Shown here in pieces: positions 33,604 to 40,449 of a stretch of 51,356 nt of DNA. Position 1 is the stretch's first letter. Each line of letters begins with the position of its first letter. This DNA is from Gp13-AA77 sp035578005. GTDB lineage: Bacteria; Acidobacteriota; Terriglobia; UBA7540. The DNA lies in the NCBI GenBank assembly GCA_035578005.1, contig DATJYK010000305.1, positions 1 through 51,356 of the forward strand. Reading direction: 5' to 3'. The translations under genes were made by a program, and so were the position numbers. The notes under the pieces are model-generated. The model did no database searches, was not told where the DNA came from, and was given only the letters and a program-made list of their open reading frames with translations.

Positions 33604-33769
33604 GCCTCTTCGCCTGGCAAGCTCTCAGGCCGGCGGCACGCACGATTACGTCCTCCAGCGCCGCGGCCAGCACGTTATCAAAGTGGGCCAGCATGGCCCT
33701 AAACCAGCACCGCACGCGTTGCACTCGCCAATGTGCGGAATGCAGAACCAGTTCACCTTTCCAGCTCAT
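33587..33769 (-). CDS. small ORF with strong ribosome-binding site
   Basis: A 60-residue frame whose ATG (33769) is preceded by GGAGGAGGAAAGCG, one of the strongest Shine-Dalgarno sites of the block. Third-position GC is high. The sequence (SWKGELVLHSAHWRVQRVRCWF, then NVLAAALEDVIVRAAGL) is basic and amphipathic but matches nothing I know. The stop TAG is donated by the family D arm, so the gene may have been longer before the element arrived. An overlapping 31-codon frame (MTEGRRASRRGQ...) ends at its start and might be coupled. Confidence 0.42.
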   Translation of the reverse strand: MSWKGELVLHSAHWRVQRVRCWFRAMLAHFDNVLAAALEDVIVRAAGLRACQAKRRVVRG

Positions 33770-34001
33770 CGCTTTCCTCCTCCGTGCTTTTTTGCCGGCC
33801 CTCCGCGATCCGTTGCCCCCTGCGACTCGCCCGCCTGCCCTCAGTCATGCTTGCGGACAATCGGGATTCGAAGTACGCACACCATGGACGGGACGGGCGT
33901 CCAGAAACAACGTATCGCTGGCCGCTCGCCGCCTATCCCGTTGGCAACAACCCACGATCGCGACAAACCTGACCGTGCGACGGGCGCCGAAAAATCGGGC
34001 A

Positions 34002-34133
34002 ATCGGAGCATCGGGTCATCGGGCGATTGGAAAGCACTGCCCAAATGCCCCGTCCCCGCGTCTCTCGCGAATTCACTCGATCGCTCAATCACTCAATCAC
34101 CCGATGGCCCGATCACACGATCACGTAAGGTTC
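34002..34133. repeat. fold-back element, word family A
   Basis: Arms ATCGGGCAATCGGAGCATCGG / TCATCGGGCGATTGG and CTCAATCACTCAATCACCCG flank a core of about 65 bases. The interval 33770-34230 otherwise contains only short frames; an 83-codon minus frame (33841-34092) starts inside the element. Confidence 0.82.
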
Positions 34134-34228
34134 TGCCCGTGCCTGCCGCCGTACATTGCGTCGGGCGCCCATGTAGGTCAGCCTGCGACCGCCAGCCGGC
34201 CAGGAGGCACGGGCAAACTTTTCAAAAG

Positions 34229-34432
34229 CAGGTGCTAGGTATCAGGTGTTAGGTGCTAGATGTCAGGAGTTAGCTGAGGATCTCGCTGTTCAGAGTTACT
34301 CGGTCGCGAGTTGAAAACTCCGAACTGAAAAACTCCGAACTAAGGATCTCTTGCCAACCGCTAGCACCTAACACCTCGCCCTAACACCTAACACCTGGCA
34401 CCTGACACCTGGCACCTTCCCTAACACGCAGA
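34229..34432. repeat. fold-back element, word family B
   Basis: Left arm of AGGTGCTAGGTATCAGGTGT words, core with repeated AACTCCGAACTGAAA words, right arm of CTAGCACCTAACACC and GGCACCTGACACCTGGCACC words. The right end overlaps the stop codon of the following membrane-protein gene. Confidence 0.85.
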
Positions 34433-34753
34433 AAGGGCCGAGGACGCTGACCAGAGCTGGTCCACGCCCAGGTCCTGGTTTTCCATCTGCTCGAGGTGCT
34501 GATGCAACATTTCCACGAGCTTGCGGTGCGCCTTCTGACGCTCGCGGCAGGTCGCTACAAACTCTCGCGCCGCCCAGCTCATCCGCGATACGAGAAACAG
34601 GAACCCAATGGCCATCACCACGACTGCCAGCACCACCACCGGAGCCAAAATTCCTTCCCACCAATGAGTGGGCAGCGGCCCGATCATGGCCGAACTCGCA
34701 AACAAACTGGACCCTACCCGGCCCAGAAAAACGGCTGAAATGTTGGTTAGCAT
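34421..34753 (-). CDS. small membrane protein with coiled-coil tail (DUF2730-like layout)
   Basis: A 110-residue protein from ATG 34753 (GAGGAG upstream); the longer open frame to 35104 crosses repeats and is rejected. A membrane helix (about 34-58, GILAPVVVLAVVVMAIGFLFLV) is followed by an amphipathic helix (SWAAREFVATCRERQKAHRKLVEMLHQHLEQMENQ). The layout recalls Mu gp25-type proteins and the gene at 40800-41207. The TAG stop falls within the family B arm, so the C-terminus is repeat-adjacent. Role in lysis or packaging is unknown. Confidence 0.65.
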   Translation of the reverse strand: MLTNISAVFLGRVGSSLFASSAMIGPLPTHWWEGILAPVVVLAVVVMAIGFLFLVSRMSWAAREFVATCRERQKAHRKLVEMLHQHLEQMENQDLGVDQLWSASSALSAC

Positions 34754-34807
34754 CCTTTTTTTCTCCTCGTTGAATTTGGCGCCAAATACACGATCAATCC
34801 CTAAGAG

Positions 34808-34988
34808 CCGGGACTCGGGGCTCGTGAATCGGGATTCGGTGTTCGGTGTTCGGTTTTCGGGTCCACTAAAGAATCTTCTTCGAACCCGAACCCCGAGTCC
34901 CCGGCCTCGAAACTCCGAACTGAACAACTCCGAACTCAAAGAAAATCTTCCTTCCCGAATCCCGAAAACCGAACACCCAACCCCGGCC
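34808..34988. repeat. fold-back element, word family C
   Basis: Left arm of GGGACTCGGGGCTCG / GGGATTCGGTGTTCGG words, core with AACTCCGAACT words shared with family B cores, right arms of CGAACCCGAACCCCGAGTCCC and CCCGAATCCCGAAAACCG words. It ends at the terminase stop region. Confidence 0.8.
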
Positions 34989-34989
34989 G

Positions 34990-36726
34990 TTAAAAGGTCC
35001 AATTCTCCGTCCTTGTAATCACCCCTTGGCCGAACACTTTTCCCACCTCCGCAAGATGATAAGTGGGCCGGTCGGCCGCGGCTTCCGCGAGGCAGAAGGC
35101 CCACCAGTGGTCGGCGTGACCGAAGCGGGCGTCGTGCTCGGCATCAAACCGTGTCAGGCCCAGCGCATTCACGCTCTTTTTTACGCTGCGGAAAGACTGG
35201 CGGATGCTGTTCGAGTCCGGCAGCCGCACCTTCAGCTCTTCCATACGCCGCTTGGCGGTTACCGCCATGGTTTCTTTTTTCTGCTGCGTGAATTGAATGC
35301 CTTCCACCTGCCCGGGAAACTCCCGCTCCAACGCCTCGAAAATCACCAGGCCCATTCCGCCCTTGTCGATCACCAGGCGCCTGAAGTTCGGCATTAATGA
35401 GCGGGCCTCGCGGATCTGGTCAGGCGTGGGCGTGTTCTTCATTTCGACCACGCCGCGCGTCCAGGTAACATCGCCCACCAGTTCGTTGATCCAAATCACG
35501 GAAAGATCGCGGTTGCGAGCGATGTCCCAACCGGCATAAAGCATCGGCTGATCGGGTGATCGGGTGATCGGGCGATTGAAGTCGTCCGGAGCCTGGCTTT
35601 GCGATGACCCGATGGCCAGATCACTCGATGACCCGATTCGGAGCGCCGTTGTCGCTTCGCTCGACACGCACTGCTGGAACAGCTCGGGACTGATCCACTC
35701 GCTGGCCTGGGAAATGAACTGGCAGCAGTACTCCTGCAGCCAGGTATCGTCATCGCATCCCCCGCGGATTTCTTCGGCGTTGAGCGGCAGGCCGTCTTCA
35801 ATGGCCATAAAGATGTCGCACCAATGGCCGCTCCAGGGATTGAGTGATCGAGTGATCGGGTGATCGGGTGATTGAAGAGAATCGGGTGATCGGGTGATCA
35901 CCAGATCGGGTGATTGAGAAATCTCGCGCTTCGGATTCTTTCTGTCAATAGCCCGATGGCCCGATGGCTCGATGACCCGATCACCCGATGGCCCGATGGC
36001 CCGATCTTCTGACTTCTGCCGCACCGGCTGCTCCGCGGGCCTCACGCCGCTATCGAGGCCCAACTGTTTTGCCAGCTCGTAGAACTTCCCTTGCTGCCCG
36101 TTTGGCGTAGACAGAATGCGCATGGCGAACCCGAGTGAAACCTGGCGGTAGACAGCCGTGAAAATCGCCTGCGAGTCTTTGTGAAACGCGAACTCGTCAA
36201 GCACCACGTCGCCGGTGTAGCCGCGGGCGGTGTCAGGATTCGCCGCCAGCACAATGATGCGCGAGCCGTTGCCGAACCGAATCTCGTGCTGCAGCACCGA
36301 GGTGCCGGCGAACGCATGGTTCGGCGACCAGCTTGCGGCGATGCCCCTGAACCCGTCCACCCAAGCCTTAGCCTTTTCACCAAGCTCCAGCGCCTGGCGC
36401 TCCGAACGTGAGAGGAAAATGACGTTACGGCGTGGAATGCTCAGGCACCGGTCTACCGCCCAGGCCGCGGTAGCCGTGGAATAACCGATCTGCGCGCTCT
36501 TCACGGCGATGGCGAAGCGGGCAGGGTCAGCCACCCAGCGCATCTGGTAGGCGCGCAAGCCGAATCCCAGATGTTTCATCTCGGGTTTCACATCGCTGAC
36601 CGAGAGCAAGCCAGTGGCTGAGGTTTCAGCCTTAAGAGGGGATGGCTCCTGCCTTTCCTGAAGCTGTCCCTGGTCATCAGGCTGCTTCAGCCGCTTCCCT
36701 GCCGGTTTGTGTGTCTGCGTCCTCAT
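34990..36726 (-). CDS. large terminase subunit (Mu gp28-like) with two in-frame repeat insertions
   Basis: The 578-residue DNA-packaging motor subunit has an ATPase domain with a variant Walker A (AVKSAQIGYSTA, 74-85), Walker B DVVLDEFAF with D177/E178, and the coupling motif ILSTPNG (204-210). Then comes a nuclease domain beginning YAGWDIARNRDLSVIW (D401), with FRRLVIDKGGMG and a late HADHWWAFCLAEAA acidic motif. Two repeat-coded insertions (about 239-298 and 363-394; phrases RAIGPSGDRVIEPSGHRAI and SPDHPITRS) flank a short conserved stretch between the ATPase and nuclease domains. Both keep the frame and lack stops. The enzyme would cut and pump DNA into the prohead. Whether the insertions are tolerated is unknown. 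Confidence 0.9.
   Translation of the reverse strand: MRTQTHKPAGKRLKQPDDQGQLQERQEPSPLKAETSATGLLSVSDVKPEMKHLGFGLRAYQMRWVADPARFAIAVKSAQIGYSTATAAWAVDRCLSIPRRNVIFLSRSERQALELGEKAKAWVDGFRGIAASWSPNHAFAGTSVLQHEIRFGNGSRIIVLAANPDTARGYTGDVVLDEFAFHKDSQAIFTAVYRQVSLGFAMRILSTPNGQQGKFYELAKQLGLDSGVRPAEQPVRQKSEDRAIGPSGDRVIEPSGHRAIDRKNPKREISQSPDLVITRSPDSLQSPDHPITRSLNPWSGHWCDIFMAIEDGLPLNAEEIRGGCDDDTWLQEYCCQFISQASEWISPELFQQCVSSEATTALRIGSSSDLAIGSSQSQAPDDFNRPITRSPDQPMLYAGWDIARNRDLSVIWINELVGDVTWTRGVVEMKNTPTPDQIREARSLMPNFRRLVIDKGGMGLVIFEALEREFPGQVEGIQFTQQKKETMAVTAKRRMEELKVRLPDSNSIRQSFRSVKKSVNALGLTRFDAEHDARFGHADHWWAFCLAEAAADRPTYHLAEVGKVFGQGVITRTENWTF
35547..35640. repeat. fold-back element, word family A, in frame in terminase (insertion 2)
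   Basis: Arms ATCGGGTGATCGGGTGATCG and GATGACCCGATGG / CACTCGATGACCCGATT around a short core. Encodes terminase residues about 363-394. Confidence 0.85.
35840..36006. repeat. fold-back element, word family A, in frame in terminase (insertion 1)
   Basis: Three stretches of GATCGGGTGATCGGGTGATT words, a core of about 35 bases, and a long run of CCCGATGGCCCGATGGCTCG words. Encodes residues about 239-298 without a stop. Confidence 0.85.
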
Positions 36727-36740
36727 CGAATCGCTCGGCT

Positions 36741-36810
36741 CTCGTGTCTTGCCTCTTGCGTACTGCCTCTTGCCTACTGCCTTCTGCCCACTGCCTTCTG
36801 CCTACTGTCC
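36741..36810. repeat. word-array repeat, family F (TGCCTACTGCCTTC)
   Basis: About eight degenerate copies of a 10-11 bp word (TGCCTCTTGCCTAC, TGCCTTCTGCCCAC) between the terminase start and the preceding gene. One orientation only. Confidence 0.75.
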
Positions 36811-37377
36811 AGCGGCCGACCCCGGCCCGCCTATGGGTACGAGTGGCGACCTTAGTCCCACGATTTCTGCAATGCGGTTGTAGACCGCCATGGCGTCCAT
36901 GGGCTGGTTGTTCTCAAGAGCTGCGCGGGCCTTATTGGCCTCCCGTTCGGCCTGATCGAGTCTCTTCTGTTTCTCCTTGGCCTCGTCCTCGGCGAGCTTG
37001 ACCCTGCGTTCCAGAATCTTGTTTCGCTCGCCGGCCTGTTCGAGGTGCTTATTGGCGCGCTCGACATCGTACTTCGCGATTTCAAGATCCTTCTGAAGGC
37101 GGTGACGGCGGAACTGTTCCCCGTAAACCTGCTTGAGGTCTTTCTCGGGGAGCTCCTCCTCCATGTTCACCAACTGAGTGAAGAGAAGAATCTGAACCAT
37201 CTCACTGGCTTCAGACTTTGGGTTGCTCCGGGCATCGTCAAACATCTCCTGCGATTTCTTGGCCATCTCCCGAATGATCTGGCGCTGAAGCGCGAGGCCC
37301 GCTGCGCGTTCCGGGGATGGGCCCGGAGCATCTTCTGCGGGTTTTTCGCTTTCCGGCTTGGTTTGCGGTCGCTTCAT
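36802..37377 (-). CDS. coiled-coil phage protein, small terminase candidate region
   Basis: A 191-residue protein from ATG 37377 (an ATG 12 bases upstream lies in a family H repeat word). It is almost entirely helical: LQRQIIREMAKKSQEMFDD, then MVQILLFTQLVNMEEELPEKDLKQVYGEQFRRHRLQKDLEIAKYDVERANKHLEQAGERNKILERRVKL, a long coiled coil. It directly precedes the large terminase, where small terminase subunits or DUF3486-like proteins are found, but no clear helix-turn-helix is visible. Its stop is at the edge of repeat family F. Function unassigned. Confidence 0.65.
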   Translation of the reverse strand: MKRPQTKPESEKPAEDAPGPSPERAAGLALQRQIIREMAKKSQEMFDDARSNPKSEASEMVQILLFTQLVNMEEELPEKDLKQVYGEQFRRHRLQKDLEIAKYDVERANKHLEQAGERNKILERRVKLAEDEAKEKQKRLDQAEREANKARAALENNQPMDAMAVYNRIAEIVGLRSPLVPIGGPGSAAGQ

Positions 37378-37571
37378 TGATTGGCTCATTGACCAGAAGA
37401 TTGACTCATTAATTTATTGACTCATTGACAGATTGACTCAACCGCTTAATCCACAATCGCAAGTCACCGTTCACAAATCACTCGAAGGTCCGGTCACCTG
37501 ATGGCCGTCATTGAATCAATCCCTCAATGAGTCAATTCTTCAATCGCTCACGAGCTCGATCACCCGATGAG
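37375..37571. repeat. word-array repeats, families H and A
   Basis: ATTGATTGGCTCATTGACC / GATTGACTCATTAATT words, then CAATCCCTCAATGAGTCAATTC and a short AATCGCTCACGAGCTCGATC array. They fill the gap between two coding regions. Confidence 0.7.
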
Positions 37572-38078
37572 CTACTTGCGCCGCCCCTTCATGCGTGCCT
37601 TGGCTTCCTGAACGTTGCGCTCTGCTTGCTCTTCCGCCTTCTTCAGCGCGTCCCGCCGGATGTGCGGCAACCAGGCGCCGTAACGGCTGACTTCCAGCTC
37701 CGATAGCCGGATGCCATACTCCTGCCGCAAGCAGGCGCAAATTTGGTTCGGCATGCGCAACGCGTCCAGCTCTTCTTCAAGCCTCTGGCCGGCCGCGGGA
37801 AGGAGCTCGCCCAGTGCCTTCACCTTGAGCAGAATCCAGGGACCCTCGAGGTCTTCCACCGCGGCCGATGCCAGGGACTTCTCCTGATCGGAAGATCGGG
37901 CCATCGGGTCATCGTGTGATTGGGCAGAATCGGGTGATTGAGGAGAATCGGGTGATTGAGTGATCGGGCGATCGGGTGATTGAAAAGCTGCCGCACCTGA
38001 GACCCGCATTGCGCGTGCTGACTTTCGTGCATCCGTTTCGGAATGTCTTGCTTCAATCATTCGGCACTCGATGCTCAA
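37572..38078 (-). CDS. phage protein with repeat-coded N-terminus
   Basis: The open frame is 168 residues, but about the first 67 (SPDRPITQSPDSPQSPDSAQ and similar) are encoded by a family A element and its core. The conserved-looking part starts near LASAAVEDLEGPWILLKVKALGELL and continues MPNQICACLRQEYGIRLSELEVSRYGAWLPHIRRDALKKAEEQAERNVQEAKARMKGRRK. This has a helix-turn-helix-like middle and a basic coiled tail. Such a protein before the terminase could be the DNA-recognising small subunit. Start is uncertain (ATG 38078, 38060 or 37904); none has a good ribosome-binding site. Either the element overwrote the original start or the gene now uses an element-borne one. Confidence 0.6.
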   Translation of the reverse strand: MSIECRMIEARHSETDARKSARAMRVSGAAAFQSPDRPITQSPDSPQSPDSAQSHDDPMARSSDQEKSLASAAVEDLEGPWILLKVKALGELLPAAGQRLEEELDALRMPNQICACLRQEYGIRLSELEVSRYGAWLPHIRRDALKKAEEQAERNVQEAKARMKGRRK

Positions 38079-38157
38079 CTACTCACTCAATCGCTCAATC
38101 ACTCAATGGCTCGATGGCCCGATCACCCGATGGCCCGATGACCCGATGAATCTCCTC
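37885..38157. repeat. composite fold-back element, word family A with shared core
   Basis: Left arm of ATCGGGCCATCGGGTCATCG and several GGGTGATTGAG words (37885-37983), a core of about 105 bases, and a right arm CTCAATCGCTCAATCACTCA / GATGGCCCGATCACCCGATG. The core is homologous to that of the element at 38672-38852. Confidence 0.85.
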
Positions 38158-38247
38158 CCGTCCCCGGGACTGGCTTCCGGAAACCCTGAGGAGGTTGGAA
38201 GAGTTCCACGAATAGTTGCCAGTCCCGGACGAGAGCCTTTGCGCCAG

Positions 38248-38386
38248 GTGTCAGGTGTTAGGTGCTAGGTGCTAGAAACTGCGAACTCCAAACTAACTGC
38301 AGCCATCTCACACCTCGAACCTGTCACTGATCGCCAGACCTAACCCCTAACACCTAACACCTGACCCCTAACACCTAACACCTAGT
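38248..38386. repeat. fold-back element, word family B
   Basis: Left arm CAGGTGTCAGGTGTTAGGTG words, core with GCGAACTCCAAACTAACT, right arm of CTAACACCTAACACCTGACC words ending in CACCTAGTT. The TAG stop of the following gene (38382) is part of the arm. Confidence 0.85.
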
Positions 38387-38681
38387 TGTTCCCCGCCTGC
38401 GGCTCTTTGCAGCCGGCCACAGACCAGGCACAATTCGCGTTCGCCTCAAAATTAGGCCACCTGAAATCGAGCAAAGTGCCGGCCCCGCTGCAACTCACCA
38501 CGCACCACCGGCAGTTCACCACCCGCCCGTCCGCCACTTCCCACTTGAAGTCCTGCGGAGACCGAAAGCTGTTCTTCCCGCCTCCGATTTGCGGGTAACT
38601 GGTCACCGAGAACTGACATTGAATTGCGTTGGTCGGCATCGCCTCTAACTGGTTGCTGATTTCCGGATTGAATCGGGCCAT
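38382..38681 (-). CDS. Cys-rich phage hypothetical protein
   Basis: A 99-residue frame; ATG 38681 is a family A word (ATGGCCCGATTC), and a second ATG at 38639 with AGAGG nearby is a plausible alternative, giving 85 residues. The body (IQCQFSVTSYPQIGGG, DFKWEVADGRVVNCRWCVVSCSGAGTLLDFRW, NANCAWSVAGCKEPQAGNN) holds six cysteines and alternating strands. This is unusual for a cytoplasmically assembled phage part, and no family is recognised. Start and stop both touch repeats. Confidence 0.55.
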   Translation of the reverse strand: MARFNPEISNQLEAMPTNAIQCQFSVTSYPQIGGGKNSFRSPQDFKWEVADGRVVNCRWCVVSCSGAGTLLDFRWPNFEANANCAWSVAGCKEPQAGNN

Positions 38682-38852
38682 CGGGCCATCGAGCCATCGG
38701 GCGATTGAAAAGCCGCCGCACTTGAGAGCCGCATTACATCGCCTGACATTCGTGCGTCGATTTCGGAATATCTTGGTTCAATCATTCAGCACTCGATGCT
38801 TCGACTGCTCGCTCAATCACTCAATCACCCGATCACCCGATGGCCCGATCCT
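38672..38852. repeat. fold-back element, word family A with shared core
   Basis: Left arm GGGCCATCGGGCCATCGAGC, core (about 38704-38812) homologous to the core at 37983-38090, right arm CTCAATCACTCAATCACCCG / ATCACCCGATGGCCCGATCC. It lies between two genes. Confidence 0.85.
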
Positions 38853-39163
38853 TACACCCCAATCCCTGGGTCCGGGGCTAAGCGCCCTTCGATCAAGTCC
38901 GCCGCTTTGGTTGTGGCGCGAACGGCCAGGAGCTCAATATCGGCGCGGCCGGCGCGAAGCTGCTTGGTTTCGGCGTATCCTCCCTGGGCGAGGTAATTGA
39001 TCTGGAACTTCAGCTCACTGTCAGGAATCCGATAGCCCAAACGGCTCGACAACTGCATGCGAAGCTCATGGTGAGGCATCCACTCGAGGCCCCACTCCAC
39101 CAGGATCCTCAGCATTAATCCGCGTTCGCTCTCCTGTTTCACATGTGTCGTTAGCGAATCCAT
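38852..39163 (-). CDS. winged-helix-like phage protein, paralog 2
   Basis: A 103-residue paralog of the gene at 32382: LMLRILVEWGLEWMPHHELRMQLSSRLGYRIPDSELKFQINYLAQGGYAETK, then LLAVRATTKAADLIEGRLAPDPGIGV. The spacing of conserved EL, GY, L-x-Y-L and AT-K-A-x-DL residues is the same in all three copies. ATG 39163 has a weak AAGGGA site. A family A repeat begins immediately after its TAA. Confidence 0.72.
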   Translation of the reverse strand: MDSLTTHVKQESERGLMLRILVEWGLEWMPHHELRMQLSSRLGYRIPDSELKFQINYLAQGGYAETKQLRAGRADIELLAVRATTKAADLIEGRLAPDPGIGV

Positions 39164-39187
39164 AAGAGTTGTCCCTTTCGTCGGCTA

Positions 39188-39313
39188 ATCGGGTGATCGA
39201 GCCATCGGGTGATCGGGTGATTGAAGAGGCCCACCACTCGCCCCGCCCACAAATCCCCAGATTCATCCTTCGTCATCCGATCACCCGATGGGCCGATCGC
39301 CCGATGGCCCGAT
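39188..39313. repeat. fold-back element, word family A
   Basis: Arms AATCGGGTGATCGAGCCATC / GTGATCGGGTGATTG and ATCCGATCACCCGATGGGCC / GATCGCCCGATGGCCCGATT flank a core of about 45 bases. Confidence 0.85.
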
Positions 39314-39315
39314 TC

Positions 39316-40209
39316 TCAGTCTCCGATCCTCAAAAGCTGGCAAAGACTGCTGACAATTTCTGCGAACACGGATCCGCCGGTTTTCTGCTCGGCGGGTTCA
39401 CTGTCTTCCAATGCGTGGCGAAGGTCCCCCAGGCGGCGCTCGACCACTTGCAGCCGCGCGTGATCTAAGCGCATTTGGGCCTGCTCGATGCGCTTCGCGA
39501 GGTACACCTTGCGAGCTTCAAGGCGCTTCGCCCTGCGCTTCAAAGCGTCATTCTCACTTTGCAATTGTGCCCGCAAGGAGCGATGGATGGCCGCCAGGTC
39601 CTGAACGTCAGCCGCCGACGAGTCCCCCACCGCGGCGGTTTCCGCCCGCTCCCCAAGCCGCGCTGCGTCCGCGCGAAGCGCATCATCGGGCGAGGCTTCG
39701 GTTGCGCTCAAGGAGGCCTGCAAGTCGCGAGCCGTTTTTACCTGCCGCCGGATGATGCGCTGGCGCGCAACCTTATCTTGTGCCAGCCAGCGATTGACTT
39801 TGGCAGCCGTGACCTTCGAGAAGCCGCACTCCCGCGCCGCCTTCGCCGCTTCCTCGGCGGTGGCGCCCTGGGCGAGCATTTGCTCCGCCAGCGCCTGGAC
39901 GAACTGGGGAAGCCGGACGCGCCCCCCGCTGAAGCTTCGCCGTGAACGCCGGTGAAGCGTTGCAGGGCCGGTCAGCTCCCGGCCGCCGGGGTCGAGCTCT
40001 TGCGTTTGAGGCCCGTCAAGGAGCTGGGCCAGCTCGCTATCCGGCTGCGCGTTGGCCGCCGCATCCGAGTAGCAAACGGCCGCAGGCTTCATCTCACCCA
40101 CACCCGGTTCTTCCATCACCGGCAGGGGTTCCTCGTGCCCGGCAAAGGCCGGATCGTGCGCGAACGGGTCGCCCGGGGCCTGATTTCCTACGTCGATCGG
40201 TGGCAACAT
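39316..40209 (-). CDS. helical phage protein, small-terminase candidate (DUF3486-like position)
   Basis: A 297-residue protein from ATG 40209; an in-frame GTG at 40236 would add nine residues and neither has a clear ribosome-binding site. The N-terminal third is Pro/Ala-rich. A helix-turn-helix-like stretch follows (LPQFVQALAEQMLAQGATAEEAAKAARECGFSKVTAAKVNRWLAQ), then RQRIIRRQVKTARDLQASL and a long coiled coil (IHRSLRAQLQSENDALKRRAKRLEARKVYLAKRIEQAQMRLDHARLQVVERRLGDLRHAL). DNA-binding head plus coiled coil is the layout of many small terminases and of Mu gp27. The assignment is structural analogy, not a family match. Confidence 0.65.
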   Translation of the reverse strand: MLPPIDVGNQAPGDPFAHDPAFAGHEEPLPVMEEPGVGEMKPAAVCYSDAAANAQPDSELAQLLDGPQTQELDPGGRELTGPATLHRRSRRSFSGGRVRLPQFVQALAEQMLAQGATAEEAAKAARECGFSKVTAAKVNRWLAQDKVARQRIIRRQVKTARDLQASLSATEASPDDALRADAARLGERAETAAVGDSSAADVQDLAAIHRSLRAQLQSENDALKRRAKRLEARKVYLAKRIEQAQMRLDHARLQVVERRLGDLRHALEDSEPAEQKTGGSVFAEIVSSLCQLLRIGD

Positions 40210-40241
40210 CGTCCAATGACTCAAGCTGACTCCCACTTTCA

Positions 40242-40449
40242 GGTGCCAGGTTAGGTGCTAGGTGTTAAGCGAATCGGACCATCGGGTGATCGGGTGATTG
40301 AGTGAATGACGGATTGGCGATTGGTGACTGCCGCGAGTGAAACGCCAAGTCCGCCGGCCTTTGTTTTCTCAATCATGAAATCACTCAATCAATCGCTCAG
40401 TCTCGCAATCACCCGATGACCCGATCACCCGATCTGACCTGGCACCTAG
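40242..40449. repeat. nested elements: family A inside family B
   Basis: Outer arms: AGGTGCCAGGTTAGGTGCTA on the left and CTGGCACCTAGC on the right (family B). Between them lies a complete family A element with arms ATCGGACCATCGGGTGATCG / GTGATTGAGTG and AATCACCCGATGACCCGATC, core about 40330-40380. The right B arm supplies the stop of the next gene. Confidence 0.82.

Noticed and set aside
33467..34252. 261-codon plus-strand open frame in the phage block
   Set aside because: It crosses two fold-back elements and runs against every neighbouring gene; composition is not protein-like.
34421..35104. 227-codon version of the small membrane protein
   Set aside because: The first 117 codons run through a family C element; the start at 34753 has a proper ribosome-binding site.
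35840..36006. CRISPR-like periodicity of family A words
   Set aside because: Words are degenerate, contiguous and in two opposed arms; there are no constant repeats with unique spacers of fixed length, and no cas genes.
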